DNA from: a virus
Virus record (IMG/VR): IMGVR_UViG_3300025098_002390
Location: 1-26,120 of that record
Length of the DNA: 26,120 nt
Direction: 5' to 3' (one strand)
How positions within the stretch are numbered: the first letter of the stretch is position 1; each line of letters opens with the position of its first letter. Both the position numbers and the translations under genes were made by a program. The notes beneath the pieces were generated by a model. That model saw only the letters and a program-made list of their open reading frames with translations, did not search any database and was not told the DNA's origin. Shown here in pieces: positions 13,952 to 21,865 of this stretch.

Positions 13952-14893
13952 ATGCAAGAAGACTTTCTATGGGTAGAACGTTATCGACCAAATACTATTG
14001 AAGATACGATACTACCAGAAAAACTTAAAGCTGTTTTTCAAAAGTTTGTAGATCAAGACAATATACCTAATCTACTTTTGACAGGTCGTGCCGGTATCGG
14101 TAAGACTACTGTTGCTAAAGCAATGCTTGAAGAAATCAACGCAGACTACATTGTAATCAATGGGTCTATGAATGGTAACATCGACACTTTACGTGTAGAC
14201 ATTGCTAACTTTGCATCTACTGTTTCTTTTACTGGTAGTCGTAAATATGTAATACTAGACGAAGCAGATTACTTAAACCCAAACTCTACTCAACCCGCTC
14301 TACGAAACTTTATGGAAGAGTTTAGTAAGAATTGTGGGTTCATTCTCACATGTAACTTTAAGAATCGTATCATCGATCCTCTTCACTCACGTTGTAGTGT
14401 TGTTGAGTTTGCCATTGGCAATGATGAGAAAGCAGATATTGCTGCTCAATTCTTTGGTCGTGTGAAAAACATTCTTAAGGAGCAAAACATTGAATTTGAT
14501 AACAAAGCTGTTGTTGAGTTGGTCAAGACTCACTTCCCAGATTGGCGCAGAACTCTTAATGAGCTACAGCGCTATTCTAGTACTGGTCGTATTGATTCTG
14601 GTATCTTAAGCAACCATTCAACTGGTAACTTAGATGGCCTAATTGACTTGATGAAGGGTAAGAACTTCACAGGTGTTCGTAAGTGGGTAGCCGAGAATAG
14701 CGACATTGATAGTTCTATGTTGTATCGTAATCTATATGATATGCTACCAGGCAAAATTAAAAGTACACAAAGTGTTGCAGATTCTATTATTATATTAGCA
14801 GAGTATCAATACAAAGAAGCATTTGTTGCTAACTCAGAGATTAATCGTGTAGCGGCTTTGGCTACAATTATGGCAGAAGTGGATTGGAAATGA
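13952..14893 (+). CDS. 44: gp44 clamp loader ATPase subunit
   Basis: 313 aa (T4 gp44 is 319). AAA+ motifs: WVERYRP (7-13), Walker A GRAGIGKTT (45-53), DEAD box (103-106), sensor 1 LTCN (132-135) and the arginine-finger SRC (146-148). With gp62 it loads the gp45 clamp using ATP. The stop overlaps the next gene by 4 bases. Confidence 0.96.
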   Translation: MQEDFLWVERYRPNTIEDTILPEKLKAVFQKFVDQDNIPNLLLTGRAGIGKTTVAKAMLEEINADYIVINGSMNGNIDTLRVDIANFASTVSFTGSRKYVILDEADYLNPNSTQPALRNFMEEFSKNCGFILTCNFKNRIIDPLHSRCSVVEFAIGNDEKADIAAQFFGRVKNILKEQNIEFDNKAVVELVKTHFPDWRRTLNELQRYSSTGRIDSGILSNHSTGNLDGLIDLMKGKNFTGVRKWVAENSDIDSSMLYRNLYDMLPGKIKSTQSVADSIIILAEYQYKEAFVANSEINRVAALATIMAEVDWK

Positions 14894-15078
14894 CTGATAG
14901 TGAAGTAGAAAAAAGAATGAGAGTATTATCTGCTCCTATTGAACGGCAAATCATGATGTGCGATTCAAGAGAAGAAATTATGATGTTAGCATCCGTCTTG
15001 TTGACTAGAGCAGTGCATATGTTTGATAGTACTATCGAAGAAGACGGTCGTAAACAAATGATGAAAAGTTATACGTGA
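14890..15078 (+). CDS. 62-aa hypothetical protein in the clamp-loader operon
   Basis: Starts at ATG 14890, overlapping the gp44 stop, and its TGA overlaps the MazG start. Sequence is helical, with IERQIMMCDSREEIMMLASV in the middle and an acidic TIEEDGRKQMM end. No domain is recognised; tiling between known genes supports it. Similar short proteins occur after gp44 in marine T4-like phages. Confidence 0.75.
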   Translation: MTDSEVEKRMRVLSAPIERQIMMCDSREEIMMLASVLLTRAVHMFDSTIEEDGRKQMMKSYT

Positions 15079-15371
15079 TGAATAAGCTTCAAGAACTTAT
15101 GGTAATCACAATGGAAGAATGTGGCGAACTTATCCAAGAATGTAGTAAGGTTCTACGTAAGGCTAAAAAGATTGAAGACATTCCAGTAGCAAACCGGCAA
15201 AAGCTTTTAGAAGAAGTTGGTGATGTGTACTGTATGATTGATCTTATAATTGATAATGGTCTTATGACAGAAGAAGAGATATATGGTCGAGCGCAGATCA
15301 AATCTGAAAAGTTAAAGAAATGGAGTAAGTTATATGGGGTGGATGAACCAACTAATTCATCGACACAATAA
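15078..15371 (+). CDS. mazG: MazG-like nucleotide pyrophosphohydrolase
   Basis: 97 aa. The MazG metal-binding pattern is clear: ITMEECGELIQECSK (EExxE-type site at about 13-18) and LLEEVGDVYCMIDLI (ExxD at about 45-49), with a basic loop between. Single-domain MazG proteins hydrolyse NTPs or dNTPs to monophosphates; in marine phages they are thought to adjust nucleotide pools. ATG 15078 overlaps the preceding stop. Confidence 0.88.
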   Translation: MNKLQELMVITMEECGELIQECSKVLRKAKKIEDIPVANRQKLLEEVGDVYCMIDLIIDNGLMTEEEIYGRAQIKSEKLKKWSKLYGVDEPTNSSTQ

Positions 15372-15522
15372 AAAGGCCACGTGTCTTATATGTGAAGAAG
15401 CTGTACTTCAAGATGCGGCTGTGATAGAATATCAATACAAAGATGGCATAGGAAAAGCATTCTTATGCCCTCGGTGTGAAAAAGAAATGAGTAAATCTAA
15501 TTTGGACTTTGATGATGAGTAA
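15334..15522 (+). CDS. Small zinc-ribbon protein
   Basis: 62 aa with two knuckles, CLICE (C17, C20) and CPRCE (C45, C48), typical of a four-Cys zinc ribbon. ATG 15334 sits 8 bases after GGAG (15322-15325); an alternative is ATG 15343. It overlaps mazG by 38 bases and gp62 by 8. Function unknown; protein–nucleic acid binding is plausible. Confidence 0.72.
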   Translation: MGWMNQLIHRHNKKATCLICEEAVLQDAAVIEYQYKDGIGKAFLCPRCEKEMSKSNLDFDDE

Positions 15523-15931
15523 TCCATTTGACTACATAAATTCTATTAACCAGAACAAGAAGAACTTAATGCGTGACAGTGAGAATGATACTCTTGCTGA
15601 GAGAGGCTATAATCCTTGGATTACTAGCAATGCATTGTCGTACTTTCCTGACACTATTCTTCATGCGAACCTAGTGAATACATATCACCAGCTAGATAAT
15701 CGACCTCAATATGAGTTTTTACTAAATAGTATTAGACCTAAGAAGCGATTTGCAAAGTGGGTTAAGAATACTGGTGATAGAGACTTAGAAATTGTCTGTG
15801 CTTATTATGGGTGCAATCGAAACGTAGGCCGAGACTATCTGTCTCTGTTGACCAGTGATCAATTAAAGATTATGGAAAAACAACAAGAAACAGGTGGAAT
15901 AAAAAATGAGTCTAATAGAAAGCTTGGTTGA
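15515..15931 (+). CDS. 62: gp62 clamp loader small subunit
   Basis: 138 aa, shorter than T4 gp62 (187) but similar to the marine-phage form. Recognisable parts: SNPFDYINSINQNKK at the start, ALSYFPDTILHAN, the segment YEFLLNSIRPKKRFAKW and LLTSDQL. It is the non-ATPase clamp-loader subunit that binds gp44. The start could be ATG 15512 or 15515. It overlaps regA by 26 bases. Confidence 0.88.
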   Translation: MSNPFDYINSINQNKKNLMRDSENDTLAERGYNPWITSNALSYFPDTILHANLVNTYHQLDNRPQYEFLLNSIRPKKRFAKWVKNTGDRDLEIVCAYYGCNRNVGRDYLSLLTSDQLKIMEKQQETGGIKNESNRKLG

Positions 15932-16301
15932 AGTTGATCTACCTAGCGATGAAAGTTTTCTTAAAGTAAAAGAAACTTTGACACGTATCGGTATCGCTTC
16001 ACGAAAAGACAAAAAGTTATTTCAATCTTGTCACATTCTTCACAAACAAGGTAAGTACTACATAGTTCATTTTAAAGAGCTGTTCATGTTAGACGGTAAA
16101 GTTAGCAATTTTGCAGACGAAGATAAAGCAAGACGAAATACCATTATTAATTTGCTAGAAGAATGGGGGCTAATTAAAGCGACTAACCCATCTAGCACAG
16201 AAGAACCTATCGCACCATTATCTCAAATCAAAGTACTACCGTACAAAGAGAAAGATCAATGGACATTAGTTGCTAAGTATAGCATCGGAAAGAAAAAGTA
16301 A
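15906..16301 (+). CDS. regA: RegA translational repressor
   Basis: 131 aa (T4 RegA is 122). The segment FLKVKETLTRIGIASRKDKK followed by QSCHILHKQGKYYIVHFKEL is nearly identical to T4 RegA; LLEEWGLI also matches. RegA binds early mRNAs around the start codon and blocks their translation, including its own. Its own start region (AGGTGGAATAAAAAATGAG) is A-rich around the AUG, as RegA targets are. Confidence 0.96.
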   Translation: MSLIESLVEVDLPSDESFLKVKETLTRIGIASRKDKKLFQSCHILHKQGKYYIVHFKELFMLDGKVSNFADEDKARRNTIINLLEEWGLIKATNPSSTEEPIAPLSQIKVLPYKEKDQWTLVAKYSIGKKK

Positions 16302-16317
16302 TATAGGATATTTTATA

Positions 16318-16884
16318 ATGAATGATGATGAACAACTAGAATTTGATTTGGGTGATACTGTAACTACTTTAGACTGGAGACCAGAACTTCTTATTTGGAA
16401 GCTTTGGGACGAAGCGCACCTCCCAGAATACGCTACTGAATGGTCTGCTTGCTTTGATTTGAAAGCAAGTCTGAGGCCTCTTGACCTTATTAAAGTTTAT
16501 GGTCGTTTGAATGGTTCAGTTACACGCCCTGTTGATGAAGACAAGAAGTTCTCACTATATCACGGTGAACGTGTTCTGATACCAACTGGCTTAGTGTTTG
16601 ATTTGGATAGAGATACTTCACTTCGTATTCATCCTCGCTCTGGACTTGCGTTGAAGAAGGGCGTAATCATTGCAAATTGTGAAGGCGTTGTGGATGCTGA
16701 CTATGTTCAACAAACATATGTGATGCTTCAAAACACTTCAGATCAAGTATTTGAAGTTAGAGACGGCGATAGAATCGCACAAGCCGAAGTCGTCCCACTT
16801 CAACAATATATTTTCGAGGTTAGCGACAGAGAACCTGAAAATAAAACGTCACGTACTGGCGGACTTGGTAGTACTGGCGTATAA
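16318..16884 (+). CDS. dut: dUTPase
   Basis: 188 aa. Trimeric dUTPase motifs: ACFDLKA (motif 1, about 44-50), HPRSGLALKKGV (motif 2, with the catalytic segment about 102-113), NCEGVVDADY (motif 3, about 117-126, catalytic Asp), GDRIAQAEVVP (motif 4) and RTGGLGSTG near the end (motif 5). Hydrolyses dUTP to dUMP, keeping uracil out of DNA. An insert of about 25 residues after motif 1 makes it longer than usual. The start follows TAGGAT. Confidence 0.92.
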   Translation: MNDDEQLEFDLGDTVTTLDWRPELLIWKLWDEAHLPEYATEWSACFDLKASLRPLDLIKVYGRLNGSVTRPVDEDKKFSLYHGERVLIPTGLVFDLDRDTSLRIHPRSGLALKKGVIIANCEGVVDADYVQQTYVMLQNTSDQVFEVRDGDRIAQAEVVPLQQYIFEVSDREPENKTSRTGGLGSTGV

Positions 16885-16887
16885 ATA
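16880..16887 (+). promoter_or_regulatory. T4-type late promoter of hsp20
   Basis: Perfect TATAAATA at the end of dut, with no TTGACA-like sequence at -35. It is 69 bases upstream of the Hsp20 start and places that gene in the late class. Confidence 0.75.
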
Positions 16888-16891
16888 AACC

Positions 16892-16913
16892 GTAAGCGCC
16901 TTATAGGGCTTAC
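16892..16913 (+). other. 5' hairpin in the hsp20 leader
   Basis: GTAAGC (16892-16897) pairs with GCTTAC (16908-16913), and CC/GG extends the stem past a bulged G to a TTATA loop. It begins about where late transcription should start, so it would cap the 5' end of the mRNA. No T-run follows, so it is not a terminator of dut. Confidence 0.6.
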
Positions 16914-16955
16914 ATAATAAAACGACAATTCTTGCTTATTAAAAGGAGAAAAGAA

Positions 16956-17423
16956 ATGAATAGTCATACACGTAATAGGTTTACAACTGATATCTTAAAC
17001 GATCCATTCTTTGTTGGTTTCGACAAAATGTTCGATAGAATGCATACAATGAATAGGGTCAACAGTTCAGCATCAAACTACCCCCCATACAATCTAATCC
17101 AAACAGGCGATGATACTTATATCATTGAGTTAGCTGTTGCTGGTTTTGATGAAGATGATTTTGATGTAGAACTACACGATAGCATTTTAACCATCAAAGC
17201 AGACATTGGCGCAACCGATGATAGTACAAACTATCTTCATAAAGGTATCGCTGCTAGAAGCTTTGAGCGTAAATTCACTCTAGCTGACACGATTAGGGTT
17301 GCTGGAGCATCTCTACATAGTGGTATGCTTACCATTAAACTAGAGAACGTTATTCCGGAAGATAGAAAGCCGAAGAAAATTACAATCGGTGGTCAACTAG
17401 AACCAGAACTTCTTACTGAATAA
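16956..17423 (+). CDS. Hsp20-type small heat shock protein
   Basis: 155 aa, RBS AAAGGAGAA. The alpha-crystallin domain spans about 45-145: YPPYNLIQTGDDTYIIELAV at its start, GFDEDDFDVEL, a GIAARSFERKFTL segment and SGMLTIKLENVIPED, which resembles the LxNGxLxIxL site. An N-terminal F-rich stretch is typical for oligomerisation. Hsp20 proteins are common in marine T4-like phages and may protect phage proteins or scaffold assembly. The late box upstream supports late expression. Confidence 0.93.
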   Translation: MNSHTRNRFTTDILNDPFFVGFDKMFDRMHTMNRVNSSASNYPPYNLIQTGDDTYIIELAVAGFDEDDFDVELHDSILTIKADIGATDDSTNYLHKGIAARSFERKFTLADTIRVAGASLHSGMLTIKLENVIPEDRKPKKITIGGQLEPELLTE

Positions 17424-17430
17424 TCGGATA

Positions 17431-17471
17431 TACGCTAGAGCGTATGATTTACACTTTTACGCTCTAGCGTA
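17431..17471 (+). repeat. 14-bp inverted repeat made of two near-palindromes
   Basis: TACGCTAGAGCGTA (17431-17444) and TACGCTCTAGCGTA (17458-17471) are perfect reverse complements, and each arm is itself a 6+6 palindrome with 2 central bases. The RNA can fold as one 14-bp hairpin (13-base loop) or two small ones. No T-run follows. It lies between hsp20 and the next gene. Confidence 0.85.
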
Positions 17472-17499
17472 ACACAAACACACAACACAGGAGAACCAA

Positions 17500-17721
17500 A
17501 TGACTAATAAGAACCCATTTGAAATTAGAGCAGACATGCTCAAACTAGCAAAAGATTATATGGATCAACAGTACCATATGAACATCCAGTTTACTGAAAA
17601 CATGATCGAACAAGGTAAGAAGAGCATTGAAGATATGCAAGAGTCTTACCAAATGTACTCCATGGATGACTTGATGACTAAGGCAAAAGAGATGTACTCT
17701 TTTGTATCTAAGAAAGATTAA
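17500..17721 (+). CDS. 73-aa conserved marine T4-like hypothetical protein
   Basis: ATG 17500 behind AGGAGAA. Helical throughout, beginning NKNPFEIRADMLKLAKDYMD with Gln/Met-rich continuation. Proteins starting NPFEIRxDxL are conserved next to hsp20 or gp43 in cyanophages, as I recall. No catalytic motif. Confidence 0.8.
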   Translation: MTNKNPFEIRADMLKLAKDYMDQQYHMNIQFTENMIEQGKKSIEDMQESYQMYSMDDLMTKAKEMYSFVSKKD

Positions 17722-17723
17722 AA

Positions 17724-17906
17724 ATGAAGCCAAACACTAAGTTTACCCTTGGTGTAAAAGATGTGGAGCATATTGAGAATGCTCTGCATCTTCTTCAAAC
17801 ATCTATCAAGGATGATACCAAGAAAAAAGAAATCGTAGAACTCAAGGCCAAATTGCATCATCAAAAGAACTGGTATAGGCCTAGAACTAATTACGTCGGT
17901 GGTTAA
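17724..17906 (+). CDS. 60-aa conserved marine T4-like hypothetical protein
   Basis: ATG 17724 starts 2 bases after the previous stop. The N-terminal strand/helix KFTLGVKDVEHIENALHLLQ is followed by a charged helix and the distinctive end KLHHQKNWYRPRTNY, a pattern I associate with small proteins upstream of gp43 in marine T4-like phages. Function unknown. Confidence 0.78.
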   Translation: MKPNTKFTLGVKDVEHIENALHLLQTSIKDDTKKKEIVELKAKLHHQKNWYRPRTNYVGG

Positions 17907-17914
17907 GTTTATAC

Positions 17915-17943
17915 TTGACAACCGTTTCTTTATTTGATACAAT
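17915..17943 (+). promoter_or_regulatory. Sigma70-type promoter of gene 43
   Basis: TTGACA (17915-17920), 17-base spacer, TACAAT (17938-17943), 29 bases upstream of the polymerase start. Confidence 0.77.
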
Positions 17944-17972
17944 GTGAACAATACGATATATTATGAGGCGAC

Positions 17973-20486
17973 ATGAGTTTTTACACATCTGCACACCGCT
18001 ATGGCAACAAGATTCTCTTTCGAGGTTACGATGCCAAGGGCAACCGCTTACACAAGCGAGTGCCATTCAAACCCACCTTCTTTCTACCATCTAAGACGCA
18101 CCAGACAGACTGGAAAGCATTAGACGGCACACCTGTTGAGCCATTTGAACTCAATGATATGAGTGAGGCCCAAGAGTTTAATAAACGATATGAAGATATC
18201 GGTAACTTCAAAGTATATGGTAACAACAACTTTGTAGCACAGTTTCTTGCTAAAGCATATCCAGAAGATATCGACTACAAGCTATCGTCTATTCGTGTGG
18301 GTAACTTTGATATCGAAGTTGCATCTGATAGTGGCTTTCCACATCCAGATCAAGCAGATCATCCAATCATTTCTATTGCTTATAGAGACAACACTGTGGG
18401 CGTGTATCATGTCTGGGGTATGGGTGACTACGACTCTAGTAAGACAGAGCTAGACACAGACTGCTTAATTCAATATCGTAAGTGTGAGCATGAGGCAGAG
18501 TTGCTTCAAAAGTTTGTTGTGTTCTGGGAGAACAATTGCCCAGACATTATCACTGGTTGGAACATTCGTCTATTCGATATTCCATATCTTATCAATCGTA
18601 TTGTGAAAGTGTGCGGCGACAAGACAGCCAAAGCGTTGTCACCTTGGGGCATATATAAGTATCGTCAGATTGGTATCAAGGGTAAGAGCATGGATGCATA
18701 TGAAATCTATGGTGTTGCTCAGATGGATTACTATGACCTAGTACAGAAGTTTGGCTTCTCTCTAGGTCCACAAGAAAGTTACTCGTTAGATCATATTGCC
18801 CATGCTGTTCTTGGTGAGCGTAAGCTATCATATGAAGAGCATGGTTCTTTGCATACGTTATATAAGAATGATTATCAAAAGTTTATTGACTATAACATCC
18901 GAGATGTAGAACTGGTTGATCGTATCGATAAGCAAATGGGTCTTATGGAGTTGGCTCTTGTTATTGCGTACAAAGGTGGTGTGAACTATCCAGATGTATT
19001 TGGCACGACTGCGATTTGGGATTCTATCATCTATCGATATCTTAATATTCGTAACATTGCAGTACCACCGAACATTCGTAAAGAGAAAGACCCGTATCCA
19101 GGTGGCTATGTGAAAGAGCCTCGTACTGGTATGACGAAGTGGTTGTGTTCGTTTGACTTGAACTCTCTTTATCCGAACTTGATTGTGCAATACAATATGT
19201 CACCAGAAACGCTATTGCGAAACCCTAGTGACAAACTACCTGGCGGCGTAGACTTCTACATGACGCCCAATGATCCTTTACATCCTGCAAACCGTGAACG
19301 TAACGTAAGTGTTGCAGCGAATGGTTCGTGCTATCGTAAAGACAAGCAAGGTGTTATGCCAACTATCATCATTGGTCTTTATGATGAACGTAGGGTGACA
19401 AAAGATAAGATGCTAGAGATAGAGCAAGAGAACGAGAAGACTCCTTCTCCTGACTTGAAGCGTGAAATCAATCGTCTTGGTAACACTCAGATGGCTATTA
19501 AGATTTTGCTCAACTCTCTTTATGGCGCATTGGGCAATCAATACTTTCGCTACTTTGAGATGGATATCGCAGAGGGTATCACGCTATCTGGTCAGCTATC
19601 TATCAAGTGGGCAGAGAAGACTATCAACAATGCTATGAACAAGATACTTAAGACTGATGATGATTACGTCATAGCAATCGACACCGACTCTATCTACGTT
19701 GATATGGGTCCGCTTGTGAACAAAGTCAATCCACCTGATCCAGTCAAGTTTCTTGATAAAGCTTGTAGTGAGAAGTTTGAACCTATTCTAGCAGATGGTT
19801 ATGCAGACCTCTTTCAACGTATGAATGCCTTTGAGAACCGCATGGTCATGGCACGTGAGGTGATTGCAGATCGTGGTGTATGGGTTGCTAAGAAGCGTTA
19901 CATTCTAAACGTTCACAATAACGAAGGTGTGCAATACGCAGAGCCTAAGGTGAAGATGATGGGTCTAGAGGCAGTCAAGTCTTCTACGCCTATGGTAGTA
20001 CGTAACAAGTTTAAAGAAGCATACTCAATTGTTCTACGTGGCACCGAAGAAGAGTTGCAACAGTTCGTACAAAACTTCTACAATGATTTTACTTCACTAC
20101 CAGCAGAAGATGTAAGTTTTCCTCGTGGTGTGAGTGAAATTGACAAGTGGAATGATCTAAATACTATATACAAGAAAGGCACACCCATTCATGTTCGTGG
20201 CTCATTGCTATTCAATAAGAAGATGAAAGAGGTAGGCCTAGACCGCTCAATGGAAGCTATTAAGAATGGCACAAAGGTCAAGTTTTGTTATCTCAAAAAG
20301 CCCAACCCTCTCATGGAGAATGTGATTGCGTTTCCGCAGTTTCTCCCAAAAGAATTTAATATGCAGCAATACATTGATTATGATTTGCAGTTTGATAAAG
20401 CGTTCAAAGAACCTCTCAAGCTAGTAACAGATGCAATGGGTTGGCAAATTGAAAAGATAAACACATTAGAAGGATTTTTCTCATGA
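17973..20486 (+). CDS. 43: gp43 DNA polymerase (family B)
   Basis: 837 aa (T4 gp43 is 898). Proofreading exonuclease site FDIEV (112-116) with further acidic motifs (NIRLFDIPYL about 197-206; the YNIRDVELV segment about 307-315). Polymerase motif A DLNSLYP (395-401), motif B KILLNSLYGALGN (510-522), motif C DTDSIY (570-575). The C-terminus ends TLEGFFS, a plausible clamp-binding tail like the hydrophobic end of T4/RB69 gp43. No intron, intein or split is seen. Confidence 0.97.
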   Translation: MSFYTSAHRYGNKILFRGYDAKGNRLHKRVPFKPTFFLPSKTHQTDWKALDGTPVEPFELNDMSEAQEFNKRYEDIGNFKVYGNNNFVAQFLAKAYPEDIDYKLSSIRVGNFDIEVASDSGFPHPDQADHPIISIAYRDNTVGVYHVWGMGDYDSSKTELDTDCLIQYRKCEHEAELLQKFVVFWENNCPDIITGWNIRLFDIPYLINRIVKVCGDKTAKALSPWGIYKYRQIGIKGKSMDAYEIYGVAQMDYYDLVQKFGFSLGPQESYSLDHIAHAVLGERKLSYEEHGSLHTLYKNDYQKFIDYNIRDVELVDRIDKQMGLMELALVIAYKGGVNYPDVFGTTAIWDSIIYRYLNIRNIAVPPNIRKEKDPYPGGYVKEPRTGMTKWLCSFDLNSLYPNLIVQYNMSPETLLRNPSDKLPGGVDFYMTPNDPLHPANRERNVSVAANGSCYRKDKQGVMPTIIIGLYDERRVTKDKMLEIEQENEKTPSPDLKREINRLGNTQMAIKILLNSLYGALGNQYFRYFEMDIAEGITLSGQLSIKWAEKTINNAMNKILKTDDDYVIAIDTDSIYVDMGPLVNKVNPPDPVKFLDKACSEKFEPILADGYADLFQRMNAFENRMVMAREVIADRGVWVAKKRYILNVHNNEGVQYAEPKVKMMGLEAVKSSTPMVVRNKFKEAYSIVLRGTEEELQQFVQNFYNDFTSLPAEDVSFPRGVSEIDKWNDLNTIYKKGTPIHVRGSLLFNKKMKEVGLDRSMEAIKNGTKVKFCYLKKPNPLMENVIAFPQFLPKEFNMQQYIDYDLQFDKAFKEPLKLVTDAMGWQIEKINTLEGFFS

Positions 20487-20749
20487 CAGATGAATTTTTT
20501 GACTTTGGCTTTACTGCTGTAGACGAACACGAACTATCAGCCGTACAAGAAGCTAAGTCAACAATTACACAAGTCTCTACTACAGCAGAGACAACACAAG
20601 AGCGATTAGATGCTTTGTATAATGCGGTCATTCCGCTACTCACAAACTTAAAAGCAAACCCAGAGAAAGAATATATTCTCTGGCCTGATCGTACCGCAAA
20701 AATTGAAATGTTTGAGTCGAAATTACTTGACATTTACCAAGGTAAGTGA
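20483..20749 (+). CDS. 88-aa conserved hypothetical protein between gp43 and uvsX
   Basis: ATG 20483 overlaps the gp43 stop. The N-terminus is rich in Phe and acidic residues (MTDEFFDFGFTAVDEHEL), the middle is a coiled-coil-like helix, and the end has the conserved pattern NPEKEYILWPDRTAKIEMFE (about 60-79). This WPxRxxKI motif recurs in small T4-like phage proteins near uvsX. Function unknown. The uvsX -35 lies inside its 3' end. Confidence 0.85.
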   Translation: MTDEFFDFGFTAVDEHELSAVQEAKSTITQVSTTAETTQERLDALYNAVIPLLTNLKANPEKEYILWPDRTAKIEMFESKLLDIYQGK

Positions 20750-20755
20750 TATAGT
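20727..20755 (+). promoter_or_regulatory. Sigma70-type promoter of uvsX
   Basis: TTGACA (20727-20732), 17-base spacer, TATAGT (20750-20755). The -10 begins right after the stop of the preceding gene, and GAGG at about 20774 precedes ATG 20786. Confidence 0.77.
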
Positions 20756-20785
20756 AGTAACAATGACTTTATAGAGGAGTATATA

Positions 20786-21865
20786 ATGTCGCTAATTGAA
20801 AAACTAATGAAAAACTCCACCAGTAAGATGACGGCACCTATCATGGACTCAAAAGTCTATGGTAAGAAAGACATGGCAACTACACCTGTACCTATGGTTA
20901 ACGTTGCTCTATCTGGTCGTGTTGATGGTGGCTTGACGCCTGGCTTGCTTATGCTTGCTGGTCCGTCTAAACACTTTAAATCTGCATTTGCATTGATGAT
21001 GGCTGCGGCTTATCAAAAGAAGTATGATGATGCAGTAATCCTATTCTACGATAGTGAGTTTGGTACACCTCAATCATACTTCGAATCTTTTGGTATTGAT
21101 ATGGCACGTGTTGTGCATACGCCAATCGTTAACGTAGAAGAACTCAAGTTTGATATCATGAAGCAATTAGATGGTATCGATAAGAATGATAGAGTTGTTA
21201 TTCTAATTGACTCGATTGGTAACTTGGCTTCGAAGAAAGAAGTTGATGATGCGATGGATGGTAAGTCCGTTGCTGATATGTCACGTGCAAAGCAAATGAA
21301 GTCATTGTTTAGAATGATTACACCACACTTGAATCTAAAAGATATCCCACTAGTAGCAGTCAATCATACTTACAAAGAGATTGGTTTGTTCCCGAAAGAT
21401 ATCGTATCTGGTGGTACTGGTGCATACTACTCTGCCGATGCAATATGGATTATTGGTCGTCAACAAGAGAAGGTTGGCACAGAGATTGAAGGTTACCACT
21501 TTGTGATTAACATTGAGAAGTCTCGCCATGTACGTGAGAAGTCTAAGATACCAATTACTGTTACATTCAATGGTGGTATCTCTAAGTGGTCTGGTTTACT
21601 AGATGTTGCAGAAAAGCTTGGTTACATCACCAAACCTAAAGTTGGTTGGTATGAAGCTGTAGACCCAGAAACTGGAGTAGTGCTAAGTGATAAGCTAATG
21701 CGAGCCAAAGAAGTCAATAGTAACGGAGACTTCTGGAAAATGATGTTTACAGAAACAAACCTTGCGGAAGCAATCAAAACCCGCTATACTGTAGGTGGTA
21801 AGGCTCTTATGGCTGATGACGTACAAGTAGACGAAACTATTGAGGAAGTGGTAGAAAATGATTGA
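20786..21865 (+). CDS. uvsX: UvsX RecA-like recombinase
   Basis: 359 aa (T4 UvsX is 391). The Walker A variant GPSKHFKS (59-66) is the UvsX form; the Walker B region VVILIDSIGNL follows, then VNHTYKEIG and VSGGTGAYYSADAIW. It forms filaments on single-stranded DNA and drives strand exchange, loaded by UvsY. The acidic C-terminal tail (VDETIEEVVEND) fits RecA-type proteins. Overlaps gp41 by 8 bases. Confidence 0.96.
   Translation: MSLIEKLMKNSTSKMTAPIMDSKVYGKKDMATTPVPMVNVALSGRVDGGLTPGLLMLAGPSKHFKSAFALMMAAAYQKKYDDAVILFYDSEFGTPQSYFESFGIDMARVVHTPIVNVEELKFDIMKQLDGIDKNDRVVILIDSIGNLASKKEVDDAMDGKSVADMSRAKQMKSLFRMITPHLNLKDIPLVAVNHTYKEIGLFPKDIVSGGTGAYYSADAIWIIGRQQEKVGTEIEGYHFVINIEKSRHVREKSKIPITVTFNGGISKWSGLLDVAEKLGYITKPKVGWYEAVDPETGVVLSDKLMRAKEVNSNGDFWKMMFTETNLAEAIKTRYTVGGKALMADDVQVDETIEEVVEND

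Noticed and set aside
16890-16920. Terminator for dut
   Set aside because: The hairpin is not followed by a T-run and sits just after a late box, so a leader role for hsp20 is more likely.
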